A stretch of 64,000 bases of DNA, from contig NZ_CP021112.1 in the NCBI RefSeq assembly GCF_002119765.1, positions 5,326,501 through 5,390,500 on the forward strand, in the 5' to 3' direction. Below, piece after piece: positions 53,027 to 61,604 of the stretch. The translations under genes and the position numbers were made by a program. The notes below the pieces were generated by a model. That model saw nothing but the letters and a program-made list of their open reading frames with translations, was not told the DNA's origin and ran no database searches. This stretch comes from Pseudorhodoplanes sinuspersici (GTDB lineage: Bacteria; Pseudomonadota; Alphaproteobacteria; Rhizobiales; Xanthobacteraceae). Numbering within the stretch: position 1 is the first letter of the stretch; each line of letters opens with the position of its first letter.

Positions 53027-53983
53027 ATGGACCACAAGCTGATGCAGTCGTTCGTGACCGTCGCGGAAGAGCTGCATTTCGGGCGCGCCGCAGCGCGCCT
53101 GCACATATCCCAACCGCCGCTCACCAAGCAGATCCAGCAGCTGGAACAGGCGATCGGCGTGCGCCTGCTGGAGCGTACAAAGCGCAAGGTTGAACTGACT
53201 GCAGCGGGGCGCGTGTTTCTTGATGAGGCGCGGGCTGTTCTTCATCAGACGGGCCAGGCCGTCGCGCTTGCGCGCAAAGCCGATCGTGGTGAAACCGGCC
53301 ATCTGTCGGTCGGCTTCATCGACGCGGCCATCTACAGTGTCGTGCCCTCTATCGTGCAGCGCTTTACCGAACGCTACCCCGAGGTCGAACTGAGCCTGAC
53401 CGATCTACGCATTCCCGACCAGGTCAAAGCGGTGGCCGAGCGCCAGTTGGATGTCGGCTTCATTCATCCTCCCATCAGCCATAAATCCCTCCGCGTCGAA
53501 AGCATATTGGTCGAACCGCTGATCGTGGCCGTTCCGGAGACACATCGCCTCGCCAGGGAGACCGAGATCACGTTGTCCGACCTCTCCTCCGAGCCGCTGA
53601 TCCAATTCCCACGCAGCATCAATCCTTCGCTTTACGACGAGATTGCCGGCCTGTGCCGGTCCTCCGGCTTCAGTCCAAGGATTGTCAGGGAGGCAACGCC
53701 GAAGCAGACGATCATCGGACTTGTATCGGTAGGGCTTGGTGTTTCGCTGCTGCCGGCATGTCTGGAAAACCTCCGCCGCGCGGGCGTCGTTTATCGACCG
53801 ATCCGGGGACGGACTCTGTCTATCGACACCTCGATCATCTATCGACGAGAGGAGCCGTCACCAGTGCTGAAGGCCTTCCTCGATATCGTGCGCGAAACGA
53901 CGCAGACAGAAGTGAACCAGACGGTGAGCCCTGCACAGGGCAGCGTGCCGGCTTTCGAAGTGTCGAGGAACGCCGCCGAGTGA
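53027..53983 (+). CDS. LysR family transcriptional regulator
   Basis: A 318-residue LysR protein of the BenM/CatM-like group: MDHKLMQSFVTVAEELHFGR, AAARLHISQPPLTKQIQQLE, RTKRKVELTAAG. Effector domain: VGFIDAAIYSVVPSIVQRFT. It is divergent from the LVIVD-repeat gene with about 105 bases between, so it probably controls that gene. The effector of this group is often an aromatic acid or aliphatic carboxylate. It is the last gene before a 1.2-kb gene-poor stretch. Confidence 0.93.
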   Translation: MDHKLMQSFVTVAEELHFGRAAARLHISQPPLTKQIQQLEQAIGVRLLERTKRKVELTAAGRVFLDEARAVLHQTGQAVALARKADRGETGHLSVGFIDAAIYSVVPSIVQRFTERYPEVELSLTDLRIPDQVKAVAERQLDVGFIHPPISHKSLRVESILVEPLIVAVPETHRLARETEITLSDLSSEPLIQFPRSINPSLYDEIAGLCRSSGFSPRIVREATPKQTIIGLVSVGLGVSLLPACLENLRRAGVVYRPIRGRTLSIDTSIIYRREEPSPVLKAFLDIVRETTQTEVNQTVSPAQGSVPAFEVSRNAAE

Positions 53984-54081
53984 ACGAACCAATTCCCAAA
54001 AGCAGGCGACCAACCATAGTCAAACTCATATGCCGGGATAGGCGTGTCTTGTGTTTAGCGGCGTTCGGGTGGGCGTGAATC

Positions 54082-54091
54082 ACTCCCACTC
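54082..54091 (-). other. Possible attachment-site remnant, guaA 3'-end-like
   Basis: On the minus strand GAGTGGGAGT followed by GA encodes EWE and a stop, identical over 10 bases to the last codons of guaA at 59995-60004 and in the same orientation. The final codons of guaA are a known integration site for genomic islands. No integrase is present, so this is at best an eroded att copy. Confidence 0.35.
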
Positions 54092-54646
54092 GATCATTTT
54101 GAGCCAGTGAACGTGCTGATTTTTCAGCGCATTTTTTCCGCGCATGTTCAAGGACCGATCCTCCGATCCGTCAGAAATTTGCGCTCTTGAATTCAAAGGA
54201 GAATTTCTGCGATTTGGATTCTGCTCGGTTTCAGCGACTATCGCCAACGATCGGTCGATTTTTTGAAGTTCAACAAACGAAACGCAGGAGGAGCTCGCTG
54301 AGAAAAGACTGTCACGTCCAGCGGAAAGCCCAGCCGATGCCCAGCTGACTGTCAGGCGGGGCATCCCTGACGCGACGGGATCACCATGTCGCCAAGACCG
54401 ACGACACCACGACCATAATCGTGGATTCTGTTACCCGGCAGATAGTCGGCCTCATCTCCGCGATCGAGGCCGGCGAGAGCGACGGTATGACAGCGCTTGG
54501 CACGACAGGTCCCGGACCTGCCAACGCGGGTTCAGGCAGCACTACCCATAGCCCAGCGCCGTATGAAGCGAGGAAGGCGACAGGCGATGATCTCTCGGCC
54601 GGATGCAGGAACAATTCGTGCCCGACCAGCGTTTCTTGATATACCA

Positions 54647-54719
54647 CCCGGCCGGATGGGCCGGGCCCGTCGTGCTTGTTCTTCCCGGCCTCACGGTGAC
54701 GCCTGAGGCCGGTTTTTTT
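54647..54719 (+). terminator. Double hairpin ending in an intrinsic terminator
   Basis: CCCGGCC-GGATG-GGCCGGG (54647-54665) is followed by CCGGCCTCA...TGAGGCCGG (54685-54693 with 54704-54712) and seven T residues (54713-54719). The second hairpin is an excellent intrinsic terminator on the plus strand, yet no protein gene precedes it for 650 bases. It may end a small RNA. Confidence 0.7.
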
Positions 54720-55198
54720 CCACAAGCTATTATTTCTCGATGTCTTGCGGTTGTATCAATCGCCTAAGACAATCTTTGAGTTGCCCTCCGGCAGCCCTGG
54801 ACTTGACACTCAGGGGAATGCCCCGGCGTCTCACGAGCGCGGCGCCGGGGTCCCAAGCTGCCTGTCTTCCAGCAGCGATGTGTGTGACGAATCGCCCCGT
54901 CGTCAGGAAACCTCACCCATCAGCATTTAAAATTTGCCTGCATCCGAGAACCCTAAAGCCGGCAGTGTAGCGGTGCCACATCATATCAAAGCGGTTCCCA
55001 ACGAGATGCTCCTCTACATGATCGAAGCGCGTGACAACGGCGTCATTGGGCGAGTAATCGTCCGGATCAGCCGAGCAGGCCAGCCCCCACTACCGCTCGA
55101 TTATGGCGGGCCGAAGTAACATTGGGCGAACCGACCGCTGCACGCCCACAATGCCTGCCATCCATTCGGCCGGGCGCACAGCAAAAGATGGATCCCGC

Positions 55199-57562
55199 AT
55201 GCTGCCGAGTTCATTCCTGAAAGTCCTCTCGCTTATTTGCATGGTTGCGTTCGCCGGTCCGGCCGCAGCTCCGACCGCCAGGGCACAAGCTGCGAGCCAA
55301 TCCAGCCCAACAGTATCTGACTCCACGCCGTCCGCTGGACCGAAGGCACCGTCACCGATGTCGAGCGAGCAGCGTAAGGACCTGCAGGCGCTGATCGACA
55401 CGCTTAACAATGACCAGGCCCGCGGCGAATTGATCGCTCGGCTGCGGACGCTCGTAGAACCGCAGAACAATGCGACGCCGCAGTCCACGGACCGAAAGGA
55501 CTGGCTATCGGGCGTGGCTGAGTCGCTCGGCGCCTTCTCGACGTCTGTTATCCTCGTGTTGGCTGGCGAGATGGAGCATCTGCCCGATCAGATCCAAACC
55601 ATCCTGCAAAATCTGTCCGATCCGGCCGTGATCAATCGCATTGGCTGGATGCTCGCCACGATCGCTGCGATCTTGGTGGCAGCTCTGCTTGCTGAATGGC
55701 TGACCAAGCGGCTTTTGGCGCCATTCCGTAGGGCCGTGGAGGCTCGCTCCATCAGCAACCGCCTCGTCGACCGTGGCGTCCTTCTCGGCATCGGTACGGT
55801 CCTCGACGTGCTGCCGATCGTCGCGTTCGCCGCGGTCGCCTTCGGCATTCTGGCACTGGTTGAGACAAGCTTTCTCATCCGGCTCGCAGTGCTCGCGGTG
55901 ATCAACGCTATTGTCCTGTCGCGTGCGATCATTGCTATCGGGCGCATGGTGCTTGTTCCCGACATACCCGGCCTTCGCCTCTTCCCGATGAAAGATGAAA
56001 GCGCCGCCTATAGTTTCGTTTGGCTCAAGCGCTTCACCTATACCGCAGTCTACGGTTATTTCCTGTTACACGCCGCTTGGCTCCTCGCTCTGCCCTATGC
56101 GGCCTACGTTTTCCTGAGTCATCTCCTTGCATTGCTTATCGCCGGAATGAGCATTGTGTTCATTCTTCAGATTCGCGGTGCCGTCGCCGGTAAACTTCGC
56201 GGGCCGGAAGTGCCGGCAGTCGGCTTCGCGCGACTCCGCAACCAGGCTGCGGACTTCTGGCACATCCTGGTCATTGCCTACGTGGTGGCAGTCTATTTCG
56301 TCTGGGCACTGAACTTGCCGGGCGGATTCGCCTTTCTCGCGCGTGCCTCGTTCTTGTCGGTGCTCGCTGTCATTCTGGCGCGAGTGGTGATGCTCGGCGC
56401 GATGCGGCTGTTCGATACGATCTTCACACTGAACGACGAGACGCGCAGAAGATACCCGTTGCTCGAGGCACGCGCGAACCGCTACCTGCCCGGGCTCCGG
56501 AAGGTCCTACGGGGTGCGGTCATCGCCGTCTGCGCTCTGGTGCTTTTGCAAATTTGGGGTGGAGAACCATTCCAATGGTTCGCATCGCCGAACGGCCAGC
56601 ACACACTCGGGCGCTTGATCTCCATAGCCATCGTGGGCGTAGCCGCGTTGGTCGCCTGGGAAGTGGGAACGATATTCGCTGAACGCCTTGCCCTGCGCAA
56701 CCCAGGCTCGTCGCGCCTCAGTACGCTGCTGCCCTTCCTGCAGAACGCCTTCCGGGTCGTGCTTCTCACGATCGCGGTCCTGATCGTGCTGTCGGAGATC
56801 GGCGTGAACATCGCGCCGCTTCTCGCCGGCGCCGGGGTGGTGGGCCTCGCCGTTGGCTTCGGTGCCCAGACATTGGTCAAGGACATCATCACTGGCATTT
56901 TCATCTTGACGGAGAACACCATCTCCGTCGGGGACGTCATAGAGGTGGGGTCGCACAGCGGCCTGGTCGAAAAGATCAGCATCCGTACCGTCCACTTGCG
57001 CGATTTCGACGGCAATCTGCATTCCATCCCGTTCGGCGAGGTGCAGACCGTCAAGAATATGTCGAAGCTCTTCGCTTATGCAGTCGTCGACGTGACCGTC
57101 TCCTATCGTGAGAACATCGACGAAGCGCTTGCCGTGATGGCCGAGGTCGGCAACGACATGGTGAAGGATGGTCCGCTGGCGAGCACGATCATCGCGCCAT
57201 TCGAAGTGATCGGCGTTGAAGGTCTCCAGGATTCGGCCGTCTGGCTCCGGGGCCGGTTCAAGACGCGCCCACTCGGTCAATGGAACGTCAAGCGCGAGTT
57301 CTACCGGCGCATCAAGGCTGCCTTCGACGCACGCGGCATCGAGATTCCATTCCCCCACCGCACGATCTATCTCGGCACAGACAAAAAGGGCTCGGCGCCG
57401 CCGCTTCATGTCGTGAACCAAAACACGGCAACCGGCCAGCGGCGCGACGCCGAGACCAAGGCTGCCAAGACGGCACGCGCGGCCAAAGCGGCCGGCCCTG
57501 TCGTCGAGGAACATCCAGGGGCTCGCGAACATAGCGAGGCCAATGAAGACGAACTCACGTAA
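55199..57562 (+). CDS. Large MscS-family mechanosensitive channel
   Basis: A 787-residue exported/membrane protein: signal peptide (FLKVLSLICMVAFAGPAAAP), a polar periplasmic segment, many membrane helices, then the MscS pore helix and beta domain: APLLAGAGVVGLAVGFGAQT (about 540-560), LVKDIITGIFILTENTISVG and the beta-barrel HLRDFDGNLHSIPFGEVQTV. The length matches the YbdG/YnaI-to-MscK intermediate class rather than small MscS. It releases solutes on hypo-osmotic shock. The C-terminus is a charged Ala/Lys/Glu tail. ATG 55199 is chosen because it starts the signal peptide; 55151 is an alternative. Confidence 0.93.
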   Translation: MLPSSFLKVLSLICMVAFAGPAAAPTARAQAASQSSPTVSDSTPSAGPKAPSPMSSEQRKDLQALIDTLNNDQARGELIARLRTLVEPQNNATPQSTDRKDWLSGVAESLGAFSTSVILVLAGEMEHLPDQIQTILQNLSDPAVINRIGWMLATIAAILVAALLAEWLTKRLLAPFRRAVEARSISNRLVDRGVLLGIGTVLDVLPIVAFAAVAFGILALVETSFLIRLAVLAVINAIVLSRAIIAIGRMVLVPDIPGLRLFPMKDESAAYSFVWLKRFTYTAVYGYFLLHAAWLLALPYAAYVFLSHLLALLIAGMSIVFILQIRGAVAGKLRGPEVPAVGFARLRNQAADFWHILVIAYVVAVYFVWALNLPGGFAFLARASFLSVLAVILARVVMLGAMRLFDTIFTLNDETRRRYPLLEARANRYLPGLRKVLRGAVIAVCALVLLQIWGGEPFQWFASPNGQHTLGRLISIAIVGVAALVAWEVGTIFAERLALRNPGSSRLSTLLPFLQNAFRVVLLTIAVLIVLSEIGVNIAPLLAGAGVVGLAVGFGAQTLVKDIITGIFILTENTISVGDVIEVGSHSGLVEKISIRTVHLRDFDGNLHSIPFGEVQTVKNMSKLFAYAVVDVTVSYRENIDEALAVMAEVGNDMVKDGPLASTIIAPFEVIGVEGLQDSAVWLRGRFKTRPLGQWNVKREFYRRIKAAFDARGIEIPFPHRTIYLGTDKKGSAPPLHVVNQNTATGQRRDAETKAAKTARAAKAAGPVVEEHPGAREHSEANEDELT

Positions 57563-57701
57563 AGGCGCGTCTCGGTGAACGGAATGCGCTCGACCAGTCG
57601 ACGACGTCCACGTTCGGGGCGCGCGGATAGCCGTAGCGCGCGATCCGCTACATTGCACCTTGAACCGTGCTGTCGCGCCCTCGGAGCGGGTGGGTTTTGA
57701 G

Positions 57702-57753
57702 GTGTCCAGTTTAGCCGGGAGTGTCCAGTTTGCACTGCCAGCGGTATCCAGTT
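57702..57753. repeat. Tandem GTGTCCAGTTT repeats, IS21-like end remnant
   Basis: GTGTCCAGTTT occurs at 57702-57712 and 57721-57731, and a variant GTATCCAGTT at 57744-57753, spaced 19 and 23 bases. Serial copies of such a motif at the ends are typical of IS21-family elements. No istA or istB gene is present, so only an end is left. Confidence 0.45.
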
Positions 57754-57795
57754 CACCTTTATCAGAAGGCCCCGCAGGCGGCAGCGGCGGAATAG

Positions 57796-58269
57796 TCAGA
57801 GCCAGCGGCGAACCTCGGCCTTGTAGCGGCGGTAGTCGTCGCCGAACTTCGCTTCGAGATAGCGCTCCTCGCGGGCGATCACCTGCGTCTGGATCGCGAT
57901 CAGCACCAACGGGAGCAAGGCGAAGGCGATCGGCCCGTCGAAGCCGATCGCAAGGCCGGCATAGATAAGCGCCATGCCGAGATACATGGGATTGCGGGTC
58001 CACCGATAAGGACCGGTCGTTGCGATGAGAGTCGTTGGCTGCGACGGCGGAACGTTGGTGCCCAGCCGCCGGAACAGCCCCGCCGCCGCAAGCATCATCG
58101 CCGCGCCGGCAACGAACAGCAGCGCGCCCGTCGCGACCAGCAACCGCCAGTCGATGCCGAAAGAGCGCAGGGGGACAAACCGCTCCGCCGCCAGCCCCAA
58201 CAGCAGCGCTCCCAGATAGATGAAGGGCGGAGGGAAGCGCACACCCGCGCTGTCCGGTTCGACGGCCAT
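57796..58269 (-). CDS. Isoprenylcysteine carboxyl methyltransferase-like membrane protein
   Basis: A 157-residue membrane protein with about four hydrophobic segments: FIYLGALLLGLAAERFV, LLVATGALLFVAGAAMMLAA, GPYRWTRNPMYLGMALIYAG (family motif, cofactor-binding HPMY-like site with N), then LLPLVLIAIQTQVIAREERY and LEAKFGDDYRRYKAEVRRWL. This is the ICMT/PEMT-like methyltransferase family; in bacteria the substrates are mostly unknown. ATG at 58269 with GGAGG 7 bases upstream. It follows the flavoprotein gene by 20 bases in a leftward pair. Confidence 0.9.
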   Translation of the reverse strand: MAVEPDSAGVRFPPPFIYLGALLLGLAAERFVPLRSFGIDWRLLVATGALLFVAGAAMMLAAAGLFRRLGTNVPPSQPTTLIATTGPYRWTRNPMYLGMALIYAGLAIGFDGPIAFALLPLVLIAIQTQVIAREERYLEAKFGDDYRRYKAEVRRWL

Positions 58270-58289
58270 GCTCATCCTCCAATCTCTGC

Positions 58290-59183
58290 TCAAACCAGCA
58301 TCGATTGCTGAGCAAAGATACCCGCCATCGCGCCTTGCCATGTTGCCGTGGTGACCGCGGGGATTCCGGGGTTGGCGAGGTCGCCGGCGGCGTAGATGCC
58401 GGGCATGCTGGTTTGGCGGCGCTCGTCGGTCTTGAGGGCGATGCCGGTTGGCGTATCGACCGTGGCGAGGCCCAGTGTGTCATGCAAGCTTGCGGACGGC
58501 TTGGTACGCGGATGCGCGAACAGGATATCAACTGCGACATCGGGGCCGGTATCGATCTTGATGGTGGCACCATGGCTCCCGTGACGGGCGATCCCGGTGA
58601 TCCGGCCATCAACGAGAGGTACCCGGCGGCCCGCCAGATCGGCCCGGATATGGGGCGGAATGTCGTGACCATCGGCGAAGACCGTCAGCCTGTCGGTCCA
58701 ATCGTGAAACAGCCTGACCTGATTCATCGACTGCGGACCCGACCAGACAAGACCCCAATGCTGATCGGCCACTTCAAAGCCGTCGCAATAGGGGCACGGG
58801 ATGACGGATGTGCCCCAGTTTTCAGCATAGCCCGGAACATCAGGCATCTGGTCGACGACGCCATAGCTCAGGATCACGCGACGCGCATTTAGGGTTTCGC
58901 CGTCGCCAGTGAGAACGGAGAAATCGTCGATGCCGCCGGAGATGCTGTCGGCCCGGGCATTGACCAGCCTGATCGCGGGATAACGCGCCAGCTGCTGCCG
59001 CGCCTCTGCCAGGATGTCCAGCGGTGGCTTGTCATCGTGGCCGAGCACACCGTGCGAGCGGCCAGCGAAGCGATTGCGCGGCAGGCCGGTATCGAGAACG
59101 GTGACCTTGCGGCGCGCGCGGCCAAGCTGCAGCGCGGCGGCGAGACCGGCAAAGCTGCCGCCGATGATGATGACGTCATCCAT
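58290..59183 (-). CDS. Thioredoxin reductase-like FAD/NAD(P) oxidoreductase
   Basis: A 297-residue flavoprotein: FAD motif IIGGSFAGLAAALQLGRARR at 6-25, the redox pair CPYC (Cys130, Cys133) in VIPCPYCDGFEVAD, and a C-terminal FAD site GIYAAGDLANPGIPAVTTAT. The NAD(P) motif usual between them reads VWSGPQSMNQVRLF and lacks the clean GxGxxA. It belongs to the thioredoxin reductase-like group that often sits beside a TetR gene. It is divergent from a TetR gene and precedes an ICMT-like gene. Confidence 0.92.
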   Translation of the reverse strand: MDDVIIIGGSFAGLAAALQLGRARRKVTVLDTGLPRNRFAGRSHGVLGHDDKPPLDILAEARQQLARYPAIRLVNARADSISGGIDDFSVLTGDGETLNARRVILSYGVVDQMPDVPGYAENWGTSVIPCPYCDGFEVADQHWGLVWSGPQSMNQVRLFHDWTDRLTVFADGHDIPPHIRADLAGRRVPLVDGRITGIARHGSHGATIKIDTGPDVAVDILFAHPRTKPSASLHDTLGLATVDTPTGIALKTDERRQTSMPGIYAAGDLANPGIPAVTTATWQGAMAGIFAQQSMLV

Positions 59184-59233
59184 GATGATGACCTCCGTGT
59201 TGTGGTTGGGCTGGGCCTGGCTTGCACATTTCG

Positions 59234-59270
59234 GATACTACATGGTATCGTAATTCGAGAATTAGGATAC
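59234..59270. promoter_or_regulatory. Candidate TetR operator in the divergent promoter
   Basis: GATAC-TACATG-GTATC (59234-59249) is an inverted repeat with 5-bp arms, next to TAATTC-GA-GAATTA (59251-59264), and GGATAC recurs at 59265-59270. These lie between the flavoprotein and TetR start codons, where a TetR repressor would bind. Confidence 0.5.
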
Positions 59271-59290
59271 TGTCAAGTACTGGAAATGTC

Positions 59291-59935
59291 GTGACCGAAA
59301 ACAGCCGAGGCCGGCGCGGCCGGCCCGCCAACCAGGCGCTTGGCCAAACGATTATCGACGCCGCGTGCGAACTCTTTGTGGAATTGGGTTTTCAAGCGAC
59401 GACATTGGACAAGGTCGCTGAGCGGGCGAAGATCTCGAAGCTCAGCATCTATCGGCACTTCGAAAACAAGGAGGCGCTGTTCAGCGCGGCTATCGCGGCC
59501 GGCTGCCATCAGTTTACGCAGACCTTTTTTGAAGGCGTCGACGGTTCGGCCGAAGATCAGCTCATGGCGGTGGGATCATCCCTGCTTCGCACGCTGATGA
59601 GGCCGGAAGTCAGCAATGTCGAAGCCATGATCATGGCCGACAAGACGAATCAAAAGTCGCTAAGCAAGCTCCATTACGAGGCCCGCCCCGCCCATGTCAT
59701 CGCCCAACTCGAGGCCCTGTTGCGTCAGCTACACGCGAAGGCGCTTCTGAATGTGCCCGATCCTCTCCGGTCCGCCCGCTTGTTTGCCGCGCTTTTCAAA
59801 GGATCCGATCTCCTGATTATCGCAGGCTTCGATCGGGCGAGAGCAGAGGACGACAGGGAAATCGAATCCTATTGCCGGTCGGCCGTCGCCATGTTCATCG
59901 CCGCGCACGGTGGCAACGACCACGCGGGCGGATAA
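59291..59935 (+). CDS. TetR family transcriptional regulator
   Basis: A 214-residue TetR protein: RGRRGRPANQALGQTIIDAA, CELFVELGFQATTLDKVAER, AKISKLSIYRHFENKEALFS, and a C-terminal domain of the AefR-like (TetR_C_7) type. The GTG at 59291 is chosen as start; the open frame extends upstream into the operator region without family features. It is divergent from the thioredoxin reductase-like gene and is its likely repressor. It is the nearest gene to the guaA 3' end. Confidence 0.9.
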   Translation: MTENSRGRRGRPANQALGQTIIDAACELFVELGFQATTLDKVAERAKISKLSIYRHFENKEALFSAAIAAGCHQFTQTFFEGVDGSAEDQLMAVGSSLLRTLMRPEVSNVEAMIMADKTNQKSLSKLHYEARPAHVIAQLEALLRQLHAKALLNVPDPLRSARLFAALFKGSDLLIIAGFDRARAEDDREIESYCRSAVAMFIAAHGGNDHAGG

Positions 59936-59992
59936 GTACTTGATTGCTCCGGGCAGCTTGGCCGGGATGCGGTCGACGCTTCGCCGTTTCCC

Positions 59993-61558
59993 TTACTCCC
60001 ACTCAATGGTGCCGGGCGGCTTTGAGGTCACATCATAGACGACGCGATTGACGCCCTTCACCTCGTTGATGATGCGCGTTGCGACATGGCCCAAAAACTT
60101 CATATCGAACGGATAAAAATCAGCCGTCATGCCGTCGGTTGACGTCACAGCGCGAAGCCCGAGCACATGCTCGTAGGTGCGGCCGTCCCCCATCACGCCA
60201 ACGGTCTTCACTGGCAGAATCACCGCGAACGCTTGCCAGATCGTGTCATACAGACCGGCCTTGCGAATCTCGTCGATATAAATCGCATCCGCCTGACGCA
60301 GGATATCAAGCTGCGGCTTGCTGACCGCACCGGGGCAGCGAATGGCAAGCCCCGGTCCCGGAAACGGATGGCGTCCGACAAACACTTCCGGCAAACCGAG
60401 CTCACGGCCGAGTTCGCGCACTTCATCCTTGAAGAGTTCGCGCAGCGGCTCGACCAGCTTCATATTCATGCGTTCGGGCAAGCCGCCGACATTGTGGTGC
60501 GACTTGATCGTTACCGAAGGTCCGCCGGTGAACGACACGCTTTCGATCACATCCGGATAGAGCGTGCCCTGGGCGAGGAAATCGGCGCCGCCGATCTTCC
60601 TGGCTTCCTGTTCGAACACATCGATGAACAGCTTGCCGATGATCTTGCGCTTCTTCTCGGGATCGTCGACGCCGGCCAGCTCCTTCAGGAACAGGTCTTC
60701 GGCCTGCACATGCACGAGCGGAATGTTGTAGTGATCGCGGAACAGCTGCACCACCGTCTCGGCTTCGTTGAGACGCAGCAGACCATGATCGACGAAGACG
60801 CAGGTGAGCTGATCGCCGATCGCTTCATGCAGCAACACGGCCGCGACCGATGAATCGACACCGCCGGACAGACCGCAGATCACCCTGCCCTTGCCGACCT
60901 GTGCGCGGATCTTTTCGATCGCCTCTTCCTTGAACGCGCGCATGGTCCAGTCGCCGGTGAAGCCGGCAATCTTGCGCACGAAGTTGCGTAGCAGCGCCGC
61001 GCCTTGCGGCGTATGCACGACCTCGAGATGAAATTGCGTCGCGTAGAATTTCCGCTTGTCGTCGGCGATCACCGCGATCGGTGCGTTCGGCGATGTCGCA
61101 ACGGTCCGGAAGCCCTCCGGCGGCACGGTGACGCGATCGCCGTGGCTCATCCAGACCGGATAGCTTTTGCCCTTCTCCCAGACGCCATCGAACAGCGGCG
61201 TCGTATCGTCGGTTACCGTCACTTCGGCGCGGCCGAATTCGCGGTGATGGCCACCCTCGACCTTGCCGCCGAGTTGTTGCGCCATCGCCTGTTCGCCATA
61301 GCAGATGCCGAGCACCGGCACGCCGGCGTCATAGATCGCGGGCGGGGCCAGCGGCGCACCCTGCTCGTGCACCGATGCCGGGCCGCCGGACAGGATCACC
61401 GCCTTCGGCTGCATCGCCTTGAACGCGTCTTCGGCCTTCTGGAACGGGACGATTTCGGAATAAACGCCGTCCTCGCGCACGCGCCTTGCGATGAGCTGCG
61501 TGACCTGCGAACCGAAATCGATGATGAGGAGTTTGTCGTGCTGGGGTGTCTGCGCCAT
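59993..61558 (-). CDS. guaA: GMP synthase (glutamine-hydrolysing)
   Basis: GuaA converts XMP to GMP with glutamine and ATP. The 521-residue protein has the class I glutaminase triad Cys86 (GICYGEQ), His177 and Glu179 (QFHLEV), the ATP pyrophosphatase P-loop SGGVDSS (231-237) and the universal end KPPGTIEWE. It is complete. Its last codons are the classic integration target discussed for 54082-54091. It stands upstream of, and on the same strand as, the TetR-side intergenic region. Confidence 0.98.
   Translation of the reverse strand: MAQTPQHDKLLIIDFGSQVTQLIARRVREDGVYSEIVPFQKAEDAFKAMQPKAVILSGGPASVHEQGAPLAPPAIYDAGVPVLGICYGEQAMAQQLGGKVEGGHHREFGRAEVTVTDDTTPLFDGVWEKGKSYPVWMSHGDRVTVPPEGFRTVATSPNAPIAVIADDKRKFYATQFHLEVVHTPQGAALLRNFVRKIAGFTGDWTMRAFKEEAIEKIRAQVGKGRVICGLSGGVDSSVAAVLLHEAIGDQLTCVFVDHGLLRLNEAETVVQLFRDHYNIPLVHVQAEDLFLKELAGVDDPEKKRKIIGKLFIDVFEQEARKIGGADFLAQGTLYPDVIESVSFTGGPSVTIKSHHNVGGLPERMNMKLVEPLRELFKDEVRELGRELGLPEVFVGRHPFPGPGLAIRCPGAVSKPQLDILRQADAIYIDEIRKAGLYDTIWQAFAVILPVKTVGVMGDGRTYEHVLGLRAVTSTDGMTADFYPFDMKFLGHVATRIINEVKGVNRVVYDVTSKPPGTIEWE
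59995..60004 (-). other. guaA 3'-end integration-type core
   Basis: The terminal guaA bases GAGTGGGAGT are repeated at 54082-54091 in the same orientation. If the pair is meaningful, it bounds a 5.9-kb segment with the MscS, ICMT-like, flavoprotein and TetR genes. Confidence 0.35.
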
Positions 61559-61604
61559 GGCGGGTTTTAGAGACAGATTCTGACGGTGTCGAGCGGCTGA
61601 TATG

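Larger units (their letters stand above)
53984..55198. other. Gene-poor region between LysR and MscS genes
   Basis: About 1.2 kb without a convincing gene. It is less GC-rich and less coding-like than its flanks at 54.05-54.35 kb. It holds a guaA 3'-end-like sequence (54082-54091) and a double hairpin with a terminator (54647-54719). Short open frames on both strands (54080-54364 minus, 54421-54639 plus, 54740-54970 plus, 54934-55119 plus) show no family features and are not called. I read it as decayed or acquired DNA. Confidence 0.6.

Noticed and set aside
54080-54364. Leftward 94-codon frame ending in IEWE
   Set aside because: Apart from the guaA-like last codons it has no family features; treated as a possible att remnant, not a gene.
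56507-58672. 721-codon minus-strand open frame
   Set aside because: It is antisense to the MscS gene and out of frame with the ICMT-like and flavoprotein genes; composition only.
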